A DNA stretch of 64,000 nt from Paenibacillus sp. BIHB 4019 (GTDB lineage Bacteria; Bacillota; Bacilli; Paenibacillales; Paenibacillaceae), in assembly GCF_002741035.1 (NCBI RefSeq), contig NZ_CP016808.1:5318501-5382500 (forward strand), written 5' to 3'. The number at the start of each line of letters is the position of its first letter. Position 1 is the first letter of the stretch. Positions 9,103-17,979 of this stretch are shown here, piece by piece. Made by a program: the position numbers and the translations under genes. The notes beneath the pieces are model-generated. The model was given only the letters and a program-made list of their open reading frames with translations. It ran no database searches and was not told where the DNA came from.

Positions 9103-11427
9103 GTGAGTCAAGCGAAGCTTTGGTATAACGGTCCGGGAGAGGACTGGAAGCAGGGATTGCCGATTGGTAACGGCCGGATTGGCGCAGTTATTTTTGGCGG
9201 CAGCGAGCGGGAAACTTGGTGTATGACAGAGCTGACGTATTGGTCTGGGAAGAAGGAGCGGATAGCCGGAAACGGAGGAGGGAAAGCAGGGCTTAACCGG
9301 ATGCGGGAAGCCTTCTACCGAGGCGATTATAATGAGGGAGATCGGCTCGCTAAGGAGCAGCTGCAGCCGAGGAAGCAAAATTTCGGCACTAACCTTTCCG
9401 TTTGCGATATGGTGCTGCGGTTCGGACATCAGAGTGATGACATCATTCGCGAGCTCGACGTGGAGCAAGCTACGGCAGCGATGTCTTATTCAAGCGAAGG
9501 CCAGACGTTCACCCGCGAAGCTTTTGCAACGAATGTCGACGGCATCGTTGCAGCACGGTTTGCGGGCGAACAGGCGGGAAGTGTCAGCTTCACGCTCAGG
9601 GTTACCGGCCGCTCAGGGCAGTTCGCGGCTGTCGCAATAGGTGATGATTCGGTCGCCTTTCGTGGGCAAGCAACGGAGGATATGCATAGCGACGGCACAT
9701 GCGGTGTATGGTGCGACGGGCTGGTGAAGCTGGTCGTGCAGGGCGGCAGCGTCCAGACAAGGACGGATAAGCTTGTTGTGACAGGCGCAGACGAAGCCTA
9801 TCTTTATTTTGCCATGCATACGGATTACGGCCAAGCGGATGAGAACTGGAAAGTGCGAAGCGGGGAACAGCTCGCAGCCGCGATTGCCAAAGGCTATGAT
9901 CAATTGAAAGCCGAGCATGTAGCGGATTACCGCTCGCTGTATGCCCGTGTAGCTCTGGACCTCGGAGCATCCGAGGCCGCTGCGCTTCCGACGGATGAGC
10001 GCATGCGGCGGCTGCGGCAGGAGGGACATGACGATCCCGAGTTTATCTCTTTGTTTTTCCAATATGGCCGTTATTTGACGATAGCCGGATCACGCGCAAA
10101 TTCGCCGCTGCCGCTGCACTTGCAAGGCATATGGAATGACGGCGAGGCGAACCGGATGGCCTGGAGCTGCGATTACCATCTGGACATTAACACGCAGATG
10201 AATTATTATCCGACGGAAATCGTCAATTTGGCAGAATGCCATGTTCCGCTCATGCACTACATTGAGCGGCTGGCGGATGCGGGGAGACTGGCTGCACAAG
10301 ATTTCTATGGCTGCGAGGGCTGGGTCGCTCATGTATTCTCCAATGCGTGGGGCTTCGCGGCACCTGGCTGGGAGACGGGCTGGGGGCTTAATGTCACTGG
10401 CGGATTATGGATTGCCATGCACCTCAAGGAGCATTATGAATATGGGCTGGACCGCACCTTCTTGACGGAACAAGCTTATCCGGTGATGAAGGAGGCAACT
10501 GCCTTTTTCCTTGATTATATGGCGATCCATCCAGCCAAGGGCTGGCTTGTAACCGGGCCATCCAACTCGCCTGAGAACAGCTTTTATCCCGCTGATCGGG
10601 AGCAGGGACCGCAGCAGCTGTCGATGGGCTCGACGATGGATCAGGTGCTGGTGCGGGATTTATTCGACTTCTGTCTGGCTGCGGCGAAATTACTCGGAAC
10701 GGATATTGAGCTTCAAGCGAAGCTGGAGCATGCGATTTCCCTGCTGCCTCCACTGAAGATCGGCAGCAGAGGCCAACTGCAGGAATGGCTGGAGGATTAC
10801 GAAGAGGCGCAGCCCGAGCATCGCCATCTTGCCCATCTGTTTGCCCTTTATCCAAGCAGCCAGATCAATCCGCGCGATACGCCTGAGCTAAGCGCAGCCG
10901 CAAGGCAGACGCTGCTAGGTCGTATGACGGATGAGCTGGAGGATATTGAATTTACGGCGGTATTGTTTGCAACCGGCTTTTCCCGCCTGTATGATGGCGA
11001 CCGAGCATTGTGGCATATTGCCCATCTGATTAGCGAGCTATGCTTTGATAATCTGCTAACCTATTCCAAGGCGGGGGTTGCCGGGGCAGATACGAATATT
11101 TTTATTGCTGATGGCAATTACGGCGGTACGGCTGCGGTGGCAGATACACTCCTGCATAGCCATACAGGAAACATTCATCTGCTCCCGGCTTTGCCCTCGG
11201 CTTGGCGGTCAGGCTCCTTCAAGGGCCTGCGTGCGAAAGGCGGCATCGAGGTGGATGCCGCATGGGACAACAATCGGCTTACAGAAGCGGCGCTATATGC
11301 ACACGCCTCGGGACAGGTGGTCGTTCGGTACGGTGAGCTTGCCGTGAAGGCTGAGCTTAAGGCCGGTCAGGCTTACAGGCTTGATGCCGAGCTGCAAATA
11401 TCGGAGCGTATGGCGGTAGAGCAATAG
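9103..11427 (+). CDS. Glycoside hydrolase family 95, alpha-L-fucosidase/alpha-L-galactosidase
   Basis: A 774-residue GH95 protein: N-terminal beta-sandwich beginning WYNGPGEDW...PIGNGRIGA, (alpha/alpha)6 barrel, then a short beta domain. Visible signatures include LHLQGIWND, DINTQMNYYP (the two Asn that activate water in this family), QEWLEDYEE with the general-acid Glu, HRHLAHLFALYP and ADGNYGGTA. No signal peptide, so it should act in the cytoplasm on imported fucosylated oligosaccharides. The GTG start follows GAAGGGTGATG. It ends the operon and supplies its sugar. Confidence 0.92.
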   Translation: MSQAKLWYNGPGEDWKQGLPIGNGRIGAVIFGGSERETWCMTELTYWSGKKERIAGNGGGKAGLNRMREAFYRGDYNEGDRLAKEQLQPRKQNFGTNLSVCDMVLRFGHQSDDIIRELDVEQATAAMSYSSEGQTFTREAFATNVDGIVAARFAGEQAGSVSFTLRVTGRSGQFAAVAIGDDSVAFRGQATEDMHSDGTCGVWCDGLVKLVVQGGSVQTRTDKLVVTGADEAYLYFAMHTDYGQADENWKVRSGEQLAAAIAKGYDQLKAEHVADYRSLYARVALDLGASEAAALPTDERMRRLRQEGHDDPEFISLFFQYGRYLTIAGSRANSPLPLHLQGIWNDGEANRMAWSCDYHLDINTQMNYYPTEIVNLAECHVPLMHYIERLADAGRLAAQDFYGCEGWVAHVFSNAWGFAAPGWETGWGLNVTGGLWIAMHLKEHYEYGLDRTFLTEQAYPVMKEATAFFLDYMAIHPAKGWLVTGPSNSPENSFYPADREQGPQQLSMGSTMDQVLVRDLFDFCLAAAKLLGTDIELQAKLEHAISLLPPLKIGSRGQLQEWLEDYEEAQPEHRHLAHLFALYPSSQINPRDTPELSAAARQTLLGRMTDELEDIEFTAVLFATGFSRLYDGDRALWHIAHLISELCFDNLLTYSKAGVAGADTNIFIADGNYGGTAAVADTLLHSHTGNIHLLPALPSAWRSGSFKGLRAKGGIEVDAAWDNNRLTEAALYAHASGQVVVRYGELAVKAELKAGQAYRLDAELQISERMAVEQ

Positions 11428-11467
11428 AGGAATAAAGCAGTAGCCTGGGCAGTTCATCCTATAAAAG

Positions 11468-11506
11468 AAAAGACAACTACGCTTTAGTATAAAGTAGTTG
11501 TCTTTT
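11468..11506 (+). terminator. Rho-independent terminator of the fucose-type operon
   Basis: A 13-bp perfect stem AAAAGACAACTAC/GTAGTTGTCTTTT with a 13-base loop (11481-11493) lies 40 bases after the GH95 stop. Confidence 0.9.
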
Positions 11507-11573
11507 CGCTTCGTTAGGTTATGATGTAGGTGCGGCCGTTTTTAGAGTGGGATGGCGATGCTTTCGCTTTTTA

Positions 11574-11587
11574 TGAAAGCGCTATTA
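11574..11587 (+). promoter_or_regulatory. Candidate cre (CcpA) site
   Basis: TGAAAGCGCTATTA closely matches the CcpA operator consensus TGWAANCGNTNWCA. It is 14 bases upstream of the YesN-like regulator gene, consistent with glucose repression of the transporter region. Confidence 0.5.
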
Positions 11588-11601
11588 TATAGAGGGGTGG
11601 G

Positions 11602-13908
11602 TTGGCTGTGCCCAAATATACGACGATTTTTCGCAAGTTTCTGGTGTCTTATTTAATTATACTAATCATTCCTAGCATAGCGGGTTATGTGTCGTATCGC
11701 ACTTCGATTTCGGTTACGCAATCCATTTCCATCGAGAATAGCGTGACCCAACTGCAGCGCAGCCAAGAGATATTGGAGCGAAGAATGGTAGAGGTGGAAG
11801 GCTTCACCCGCCAGCTTGCCTTGAATCCTGACCTGAACAAGCTCATGAATGAGCAGAAAAAGGGAGACGCAATCAACGTCTATGGCATCTGGAGCATGGT
11901 GAAGCAGGTGACGCCATTTAGCCAGACGAATGATTTTCTGCAAAATTATTTTATATATTTAAAAAATTATGACGTTATATTCACCCAAGGCTCAGCCTAC
12001 TTCCGTCCGGAGCATTATTACCAAAATTTCCACTACACGGACCTTTCGCTCGATGAGTGGAAGGATGAGGTGCTCGGAAAAACGCATAGCAGCGAGATGA
12101 TGCCGCTCCGTTCGTTTATGAGCAATAAGAAGCAAAGCTCGGTCGTCACCTACATGCAATCGCTGCCGCTCGACAGCTTCAGCGGCTCGTCGCCAGCTAC
12201 AGTCGTTGTTATGATCGATGAGGAGCATATTTCCAATCTGCTTGCTGGACTTGAAGACCGTTACGGCGGCTGGGCGCACATTAGTGATGCGCAGGGAAAT
12301 ACGATAGGGGTGCGGGGAATTACGGAAGCAGCGGCAAGGCAGCTTTCTACGTCCACTGAACTTGACCAGACGAAACGCAGCCAATTTTACCATGACGATC
12401 TTGTCATAACGATTCAATCGGACACGAGCGGTTGGACTTATCGCGCAGGCATACCGCGCCAGGTGCTAATGGAGAATGCGAATCAGATTAAGCATATGAC
12501 CTGGATGGTAACCGGAATTGCATTAGTGCTTGGGCTGCTGGCGGGGCTCTTGCTCGCCTATCGAAACAGTGTGCCGATTAACCGGCTGCTTGGCGTGATG
12601 AAGGAGCATTTCGGCAAGGACGGTTTGGCGGAGCGCAATGAATATGATTTTTTGCAGGGCAATATTTCGAAAATGATTACGAGCAATCGCCAATTGGAGC
12701 TTGAGCTTGAGCGTCAACTGCCGCTCGTTCGAGACGGCTTTCTCAAGCGCCTGCTGGCAGGCGAATTTCATACGCTGGAGGAAATTGCGGCTGCGGCGGC
12801 GCAAGCGGACGTTAGCCTTGCAGGTGGGAAAGGTTACGTGGGCATTTTGCGAATAAACGGCTATTCTGGCATGGATAGCATCGATATATTAAAGGAGCTT
12901 TCCGCGGCAAGGCTGATTATGAAGCAGGCATTGTCCGAAACCGCGGGTTATTTGCTGATGACCGAGCTTGGATCGGATCGTTTAGTTATGATCTGGTTGG
13001 AGCAGGGGGAGCAGACTAGCGGGACTGATTTCCGTAAACGGTTAGATGAAGCGCTGACGGGGCTCGCACGAACAGCCTACTCCGAATACAAGGTTTCCTT
13101 GTCAGCTGCATTTGGCGAATGCTTCCACACGCTGATGGATGTCAGCCACTCTTACGAGCAGGCCGGACAAACGCTGGAGTATACCGAGCTATCCGGCCAG
13201 CAAAGCATACTATGGTTTAGTGATTCCAGCCGGGAAACGGCGACCTATTATTACCCGCTAGACATGGAGCAGCGGCTGATTAGTACGATTCGTGCAGGAG
13301 AGCCGGAGGAAGCTAAGCGGATCGTGTCGACGGTGATGGACAAAAATTCGGATCAGCACCAGTTATCTCCGGAAATGAAGCAGCAGCTTGTCGGCGAGCT
13401 GAAGGGAACGCTGCTCAAGCTGCTGGATCAGAAGGCGCTCGTCCAATCGGAGCTGCTTCATACGTTGAAAAATCAAATGATCGGCATCCAGGCAGCAGAT
13501 ATGCTGCCGGATATTCAGCAAGAGATCAACGGTATTATTGAAGCGTTATGCGGCATTATTAACAGCAAGAAAAATAGTGCCCATATTCAGACCGCGGGTG
13601 ACATCAAGCGATTTATTGCCGAAAGTTATAGCGACTCCGAGCTCACCTTATACCGAATCGCCGAGAAGGTTGAACGTCCTGAGAAGTATATTTCTCAGCT
13701 ATTCAAAGAAGTGACGGATATGAATGTGTCCGATTATCTGGAGATGGTCCGAATCGAGCGCGCTGCCTCTTTGCTGCGCACAGAAGGCTGTACAGTTGAC
13801 GAAATTGCGTCACGCGTCGGCTATAACAGCTCGCATTCCTTCCGCAGAGCTTTCAAGCGGGTAATGGGCGTTGCGCCAAGCTCCTATAGGCAGTCTATTC
13901 ATATCTAG
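11602..13908 (+). CDS. Membrane-bound AraC family regulator (YesN/YtdP-like)
   Basis: A 768-residue transmembrane transcription factor: membrane span near residues 12-32, an extracytoplasmic sensor of about 260 residues, a second span near 295-315, a cytoplasmic linker and a C-terminal AraC double helix-turn-helix (ETLTLY-like ...SHSFRRAFKRVMGVAPSSYR). Such proteins sit beside LplB/YtcP-type sugar importers in Paenibacillus and are thought to sense sugar or the loaded binding protein. TTG 11602 or GTG 11608 could start it; the AGGGGTGG site fits either. It is followed 33 bases later by the binding lipoprotein gene. Confidence 0.88.
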   Translation: MAVPKYTTIFRKFLVSYLIILIIPSIAGYVSYRTSISVTQSISIENSVTQLQRSQEILERRMVEVEGFTRQLALNPDLNKLMNEQKKGDAINVYGIWSMVKQVTPFSQTNDFLQNYFIYLKNYDVIFTQGSAYFRPEHYYQNFHYTDLSLDEWKDEVLGKTHSSEMMPLRSFMSNKKQSSVVTYMQSLPLDSFSGSSPATVVVMIDEEHISNLLAGLEDRYGGWAHISDAQGNTIGVRGITEAAARQLSTSTELDQTKRSQFYHDDLVITIQSDTSGWTYRAGIPRQVLMENANQIKHMTWMVTGIALVLGLLAGLLLAYRNSVPINRLLGVMKEHFGKDGLAERNEYDFLQGNISKMITSNRQLELELERQLPLVRDGFLKRLLAGEFHTLEEIAAAAAQADVSLAGGKGYVGILRINGYSGMDSIDILKELSAARLIMKQALSETAGYLLMTELGSDRLVMIWLEQGEQTSGTDFRKRLDEALTGLARTAYSEYKVSLSAAFGECFHTLMDVSHSYEQAGQTLEYTELSGQQSILWFSDSSRETATYYYPLDMEQRLISTIRAGEPEEAKRIVSTVMDKNSDQHQLSPEMKQQLVGELKGTLLKLLDQKALVQSELLHTLKNQMIGIQAADMLPDIQQEINGIIEALCGIINSKKNSAHIQTAGDIKRFIAESYSDSELTLYRIAEKVERPEKYISQLFKEVTDMNVSDYLEMVRIERAASLLRTEGCTVDEIASRVGYNSSHSFRRAFKRVMGVAPSSYRQSIHI

Positions 13909-13941
13909 GCGCCCATCAGGCGTGGAGGGAGTGAAGGAGAA

Positions 13942-15585
13942 ATGAAGATGGGCCGGACCGGCATGGCTGTCCTTGTGTTTATGCTTGTGCTTGTGGGGCT
14001 GTTGCTCCTCGTCTCATGCTCTGCTAAAGAGAGTAATCTTGTGAGCGGAGATGAAGGCAAGCATGAGGAAGCGCCGACAGAGCTGCATGTATTTGCCTTG
14101 CAGGAGCCGGGAATTGAGCTGCAGACCAATGATTTCACTCGTTATCTGGAGCAAAAATTTAACGTGCATTTCAATTGGGAAGTTATTTCACCAGACGGGG
14201 CAAGGGAAAAGCGGCAAATATCGCTTGCAGGCGGCGACTATCCGGATGCTTATTTTCTGACTGCCTATATAGATCAATTCTCGCAATCGGATCTGCTGAA
14301 GTACGGCAAGCAAGGCATTATCCTGCCCTTAAATGAGTTAATCGCGAAATATGCCCCCCATGTGTTAGCTGCTATGGCGGAGCATTCGGAACTCAAAGCG
14401 CTCAGCACAGCTCCGGATGGGAACATTTACGGGCTTCCAGCCTACAGCGAATGCTTCCATTGCTCCTATCCGAACAAAATGTGGGTAAATGTGCAATGGC
14501 TCGCGAAGCTAGGTATGGATGTGCCAACGACAACCGAGGCATTTAAGGAAATGCTGGAGGCGTTCAAAAGCTCGGATCCCAACGGCAATGGTTTGGCTGA
14601 TGAGGTTCCGCTCAGCGGCTCTACCGAGGATTTTGGCGTGCGAATTATTCCGTATTTAATGAACGGTTTTATTTATGATGATGATCGCCATTATTTAATG
14701 CTGACTGATGGCAAGGTTGAGACGGCTGCGGATAAGCCGCGTTGGAAGGACGGGCTGGCCTATATCAGATCGCTTTACAAGGAGGGGCTGATTGATCCGG
14801 GAGCTTTTATTCAAAATGCGGAAGCTTTAAAAAGAATCGGCGACAATGAAGGAGTATCTATGTTGGGAGTGGCGGCTGGAATGCATCCCGCTATTTTCGC
14901 AGGCGAGAGCATGAACGATTATGTGCCGATTCCACCACTTGCGGGACCTTATGCTTCCTATGCTACCTATCAAGGGGGCGGTATGCAGCCTGGAGCCAAG
15001 TTTGTCATCACGAACCGGGCGAGCAAGGAGGCGCAGCGCAAATTAATCGAAATCATTAACTATATGTACACCCCAGAAGGACAAACGACGTCCCAAAACG
15101 GTTTGGAAGGCATTGGCTGGCGCAAGCCGCAAGCCGGGGAGAAGGCGCTTGGTGCAGACGTCAAGCCGTTGTTCACAAGCCTCATTTTAATCAATGAAGC
15201 AAAGTCGACCAATTCCGGCTGGAGCGGGATGGCGCATCTATATATGCCTCGGGAGTATCGCGATAGCTGGGTAGCGGGCAGCGATATGTATACGCCTGAT
15301 GGCTATGAGCGCCGGCTCTATGAAGCCACGAGGCTGTATGAAGGGCATGAGCCTAAAGATATTTTTCCCTTTTGGATGTTATGGCTGGACCCGGCCGAAG
15401 CGGACGAGGCTGGCATTTTGCATACAAATTTAACTAATTATATCGAACAAAGCACATTGCGCTTCATTACAGGCGATTGGGATTTAGACAACGATTGGGA
15501 CGGATATGTAGCAGGCTTGCGTGATATGAGAATTCAGCGGTACGTGGAGATTATGCAAAGGGCTTATGATCTATATAAAAAATAA
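13942..15585 (+). CDS. ABC transporter extracellular solute-binding lipoprotein, copy 1
   Basis: A 547-residue lipoprotein with a lipobox ending at Cys26 (LLLVSC). It belongs to the large oligosaccharide-binding family found with LplB/YtcP permeases. A DPNGNGLADE loop near residue 213 looks like a calcium-binding site of that family. It is strongly similar along its whole length to the lipoprotein at 17980-19647 (shared blocks such as KRQISLA.GDYPDAY, YIDQFSQ and CFHCSYPNKMW). The start follows GAAGGAGAA. It lies upstream of the two permeases, separated from them by a terminator. Confidence 0.9.
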   Translation: MKMGRTGMAVLVFMLVLVGLLLLVSCSAKESNLVSGDEGKHEEAPTELHVFALQEPGIELQTNDFTRYLEQKFNVHFNWEVISPDGAREKRQISLAGGDYPDAYFLTAYIDQFSQSDLLKYGKQGIILPLNELIAKYAPHVLAAMAEHSELKALSTAPDGNIYGLPAYSECFHCSYPNKMWVNVQWLAKLGMDVPTTTEAFKEMLEAFKSSDPNGNGLADEVPLSGSTEDFGVRIIPYLMNGFIYDDDRHYLMLTDGKVETAADKPRWKDGLAYIRSLYKEGLIDPGAFIQNAEALKRIGDNEGVSMLGVAAGMHPAIFAGESMNDYVPIPPLAGPYASYATYQGGGMQPGAKFVITNRASKEAQRKLIEIINYMYTPEGQTTSQNGLEGIGWRKPQAGEKALGADVKPLFTSLILINEAKSTNSGWSGMAHLYMPREYRDSWVAGSDMYTPDGYERRLYEATRLYEGHEPKDIFPFWMLWLDPAEADEAGILHTNLTNYIEQSTLRFITGDWDLDNDWDGYVAGLRDMRIQRYVEIMQRAYDLYKK

Positions 15586-15683
15586 GCGAGTTTTTCTAGA
15601 CTGTTGGACATCTGCCAATCACTCGGATAAGTTAACAGATATGTACATGGCAACTGACTGCTGTATTGAAAAATAAAATTTGT

Positions 15684-15714
15684 AAACCGGCTGATCGTTT
15701 AGCCGGTTTTTTTT
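15684..15714 (+). terminator. Rho-independent terminator after lipoprotein copy 1
   Basis: AAACCGGCT pairs with AGCCGGTTT around an 8-base loop and is followed by a T8 run. Confidence 0.88.
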
Positions 15715-15816
15715 CGTATGTCCGTTGTTATCAAGCTGGCCAGGACAAAAGGTTAGTTCAGAGCAACCGTTTTAGATTAAGCCTATCCTTACTCCCTTCC
15801 CCCGAAGCTTGCGCCA

Positions 15817-15885
15817 AATGTACGCCCCACAGCCAATTGTCCCCCTGAAAACGGCGTTATTGTACGCTAAACGACGCAATTGTAC
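15817..15885. repeat. Degenerate short repeats of (A)ATTGTAC
   Basis: In the 418-base gap 15586-16003, four related words occur at roughly 17-24 base spacing: AAATGTACGC (15817), CAATTGTCCC (15834), TATTGTACGC (15859) and CAATTGTACC (15877). The last two flank a taaacgacgc spacer. They may be regulator sites or a dispersed intergenic repeat. Nothing coding is convincing here. Confidence 0.35.
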
Positions 15886-15925
15886 CTGTCGCAAGCGAGG
15901 CTGAATCCCCTATGATCAAGCGTAT

Positions 15926-15939
15926 AGAAAGCGCTATCA
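15926..15939 (+). promoter_or_regulatory. Candidate cre (CcpA) site upstream of permeases
   Basis: AGAAAGCGCTATCA matches the cre consensus at most positions and shares the core GAAAGCGCTAT with the site at 11574. It lies 64 bases before the first permease start, so the permease unit probably has its own glucose-repressed promoter. Confidence 0.5.
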
Positions 15940-16003
15940 TTCATCATCAGGCAGTGACTTAGGGGGGATTGTTCTGGAGAAAGAGGTTGTACTGGAGCAT
16001 CAA

Positions 16004-16939
16004 ATGTTAAACGGCGGTGTTAAGCGAAGAGTAACGGAGGAAGCGGCAAGAAGCTTAAGGAAACATTGGCAGCTCTATTTGATTGTTATACCGCCGGTGT
16101 TGTTTTTCCTTATTTTCAAATATTATCCGATGCTTAATGCGGTGCTGGCGTTCAAGGACTATAACGTCATTAAAGGGATCTGGGGCAGTCCGTGGGTAGG
16201 CTTCAAAAACTTTCAGCTGTTTTTTGATAATCCGATGTTTTGGCCGCTCGTCAAAAACACCATTTTCGTCAGCGGCTATTTGCTGCTGGCTGGTTTCCCG
16301 GTGCCTATACTGCTGGCGCTCATGTTAAATGAGGTGGGCAGCGGCAGGTTCAAGCGGCTGGTCCAGCTCGTTACTTTCGCGCCGTATTTTATCTCGACGG
16401 TCGTCATGGTATCGATCATTATGCTGTTTCTTGCGCCGCGGCTTGGCTTTGCCAATGTGGCTCTGAATTTTTTTGGCCTGGACTCCATCAATTTTCTCGG
16501 CGAGGCCAGCATGTTCCGCTCGATCTATGTATGGTCTGATATTTGGCAGACGGCAGGCTATTCGGCGGTCATTTATTTGGCGGCGCTGGCGGGCATCGAT
16601 CCAACGTTGTATGAGGCAGCCAAGGTGGACGGCGCTTCGCGCTTTCAAAAGATTGTGCATGTGGACATTCCCGGCCTGCTGCCGACGATTACGATAATTC
16701 TCATATTGAATGTGGGCAGCGTGATGGCGATTGGGTTCGAGAAAATATATTTGCTGCAAAATCCGCTGAATATGGTTCATTCAGAAATTATTGCCACTTA
16801 TGTGTATCGAATTGGGCTGCTTAATGCCAATTACAGCTTTGCAACCGCAGTCGGCTTGTTCAACTCGCTTATTAATTTGGTGTTGTTGGTTACGGTGAAT
16901 GGCCTGGCCAAACGTTTAACGAAATCGAGTATTTGGTAG
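16004..16939 (+). CDS. ABC sugar transporter permease, LplB-like
   Basis: A 311-residue inner-membrane protein with about six spans. The EAA loop that contacts the ATPase is EAAKVDGASRFQKIVHVDIPG near residues 205-225. The family imports oligosaccharides together with a YtcP-type partner, which is the next gene 18 bases downstream. No ATPase gene is present nearby; this transporter class usually shares a distant MsmX-type ATPase. The start ATG has GGAG 7 bases upstream. Confidence 0.9.
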   Translation: MLNGGVKRRVTEEAARSLRKHWQLYLIVIPPVLFFLIFKYYPMLNAVLAFKDYNVIKGIWGSPWVGFKNFQLFFDNPMFWPLVKNTIFVSGYLLLAGFPVPILLALMLNEVGSGRFKRLVQLVTFAPYFISTVVMVSIIMLFLAPRLGFANVALNFFGLDSINFLGEASMFRSIYVWSDIWQTAGYSAVIYLAALAGIDPTLYEAAKVDGASRFQKIVHVDIPGLLPTITIILILNVGSVMAIGFEKIYLLQNPLNMVHSEIIATYVYRIGLLNANYSFATAVGLFNSLINLVLLVTVNGLAKRLTKSSIW

Positions 16940-16957
16940 AAGAAGGGGAGTACGCCT

Positions 16958-17881
16958 ATGGCAGCAACAAAACCAGCTGGGCAGCAACGGCCGTTCAGGC
17001 TGAAAATCAGAGAATCGGCTGGTGACAGGCTGTTTCTGTTCATCATCTATACGGTGCTTTCACTTGTGCTGCTCGCAGTCATTTATCCACTTATTTATAT
17101 TTTGAGCAGCTCGATCAGCAGCCCGGCCGCGGTGACTTCTGGACGTGTCTGGCTGTGGCCCGTCGATATTTCCTTCCGCGGCTTCGAGGTGCTGTTTAAT
17201 ACCCCGCAAATTATGACGGGCTACGGCAATTCGTTGTTCTATACGACGGCGGGAACGCTAATTAGCGTAGCGCTGACGGTTATGATTGCGTATCCGATGT
17301 CGCGCAAAAGCTTTTTTGGCCGTGGGGTTATTATGATGCTGATCACGTTCACCATGCTATTCAGCGGCGGCCTCATTCCAACTTATATGGTAGTCAAAGA
17401 ATTCGGCATGATCGACTCGCGCTGGGCACTGCTCATTCCGAATGCGATCTGGGTATGGCAGGTAATCATCGCCCGCTCTTTCTTCCAGTCATCGATTCCC
17501 GATGAGTTGATGGAGGCGGCCGAAATCGACGGCTGCAGCGATCTCCGGTTTATGCGCAGCGTCGTCATTCCCTTGTCCAAGCCGATACTCGCCGTGCTGT
17601 TCCTAATGTATGGGGTAGGCCAGTGGAACGCCTATTTCGATGCCCTTATCTATTTAAAATCAGCTAATCTGTTTCCGCTCCAGCTTGTGCTGCGCAGCAT
17701 CATCATTATGAATAATACCGCAGGCGTGACGGACGCCCTGAAACAAGTGGAGCGCCAGCAGCTATCCGAGCTGCTGAAATACTCGCTGATCGTCGTAGCT
17801 ACGCTGCCGGTGCTTATTATTTATCCGTTCGTACAGAGGTATTTTGTCCAAGGCATGCTTGTCGGCTCGGTCAAGGGCTGA
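16958..17881 (+). CDS. ABC sugar transporter permease, YtcP-like
   Basis: A 307-residue permease with about six spans and an EAA loop (EAAEIDGCSDLRFMRSVVIPLSKP, near residues 188-211). It is the second subunit of the importer formed with the preceding permease and the lipoproteins at 13942 and 17980. The start ATG follows AGAAGGGGAG. The downstream lipoprotein gene starts 98 bases later. Confidence 0.9.
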   Translation: MAATKPAGQQRPFRLKIRESAGDRLFLFIIYTVLSLVLLAVIYPLIYILSSSISSPAAVTSGRVWLWPVDISFRGFEVLFNTPQIMTGYGNSLFYTTAGTLISVALTVMIAYPMSRKSFFGRGVIMMLITFTMLFSGGLIPTYMVVKEFGMIDSRWALLIPNAIWVWQVIIARSFFQSSIPDELMEAAEIDGCSDLRFMRSVVIPLSKPILAVLFLMYGVGQWNAYFDALIYLKSANLFPLQLVLRSIIIMNNTAGVTDALKQVERQQLSELLKYSLIVVATLPVLIIYPFVQRYFVQGMLVGSVKG

Positions 17882-17979
17882 TGCTGAAATGGAGAATGAA
17901 GGGAGGTGAGGCTTGGGATCGAAAGCGCAAATGCAAGGCAGACAGCCATTATTATGAGATGAAAAGGGAGCGAACAACA

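Noticed and set aside
9486..10855. Several long minus-strand ORFs opposite the GH95 gene
   Set aside because: They lie fully inside a well-supported gene, have no ribosome sites or recognisable domains, and follow from its GC-rich codon use.
15666..15848. 60-codon ORF after lipoprotein copy 1
   Set aside because: It runs through a strong terminator and has no ribosome site.
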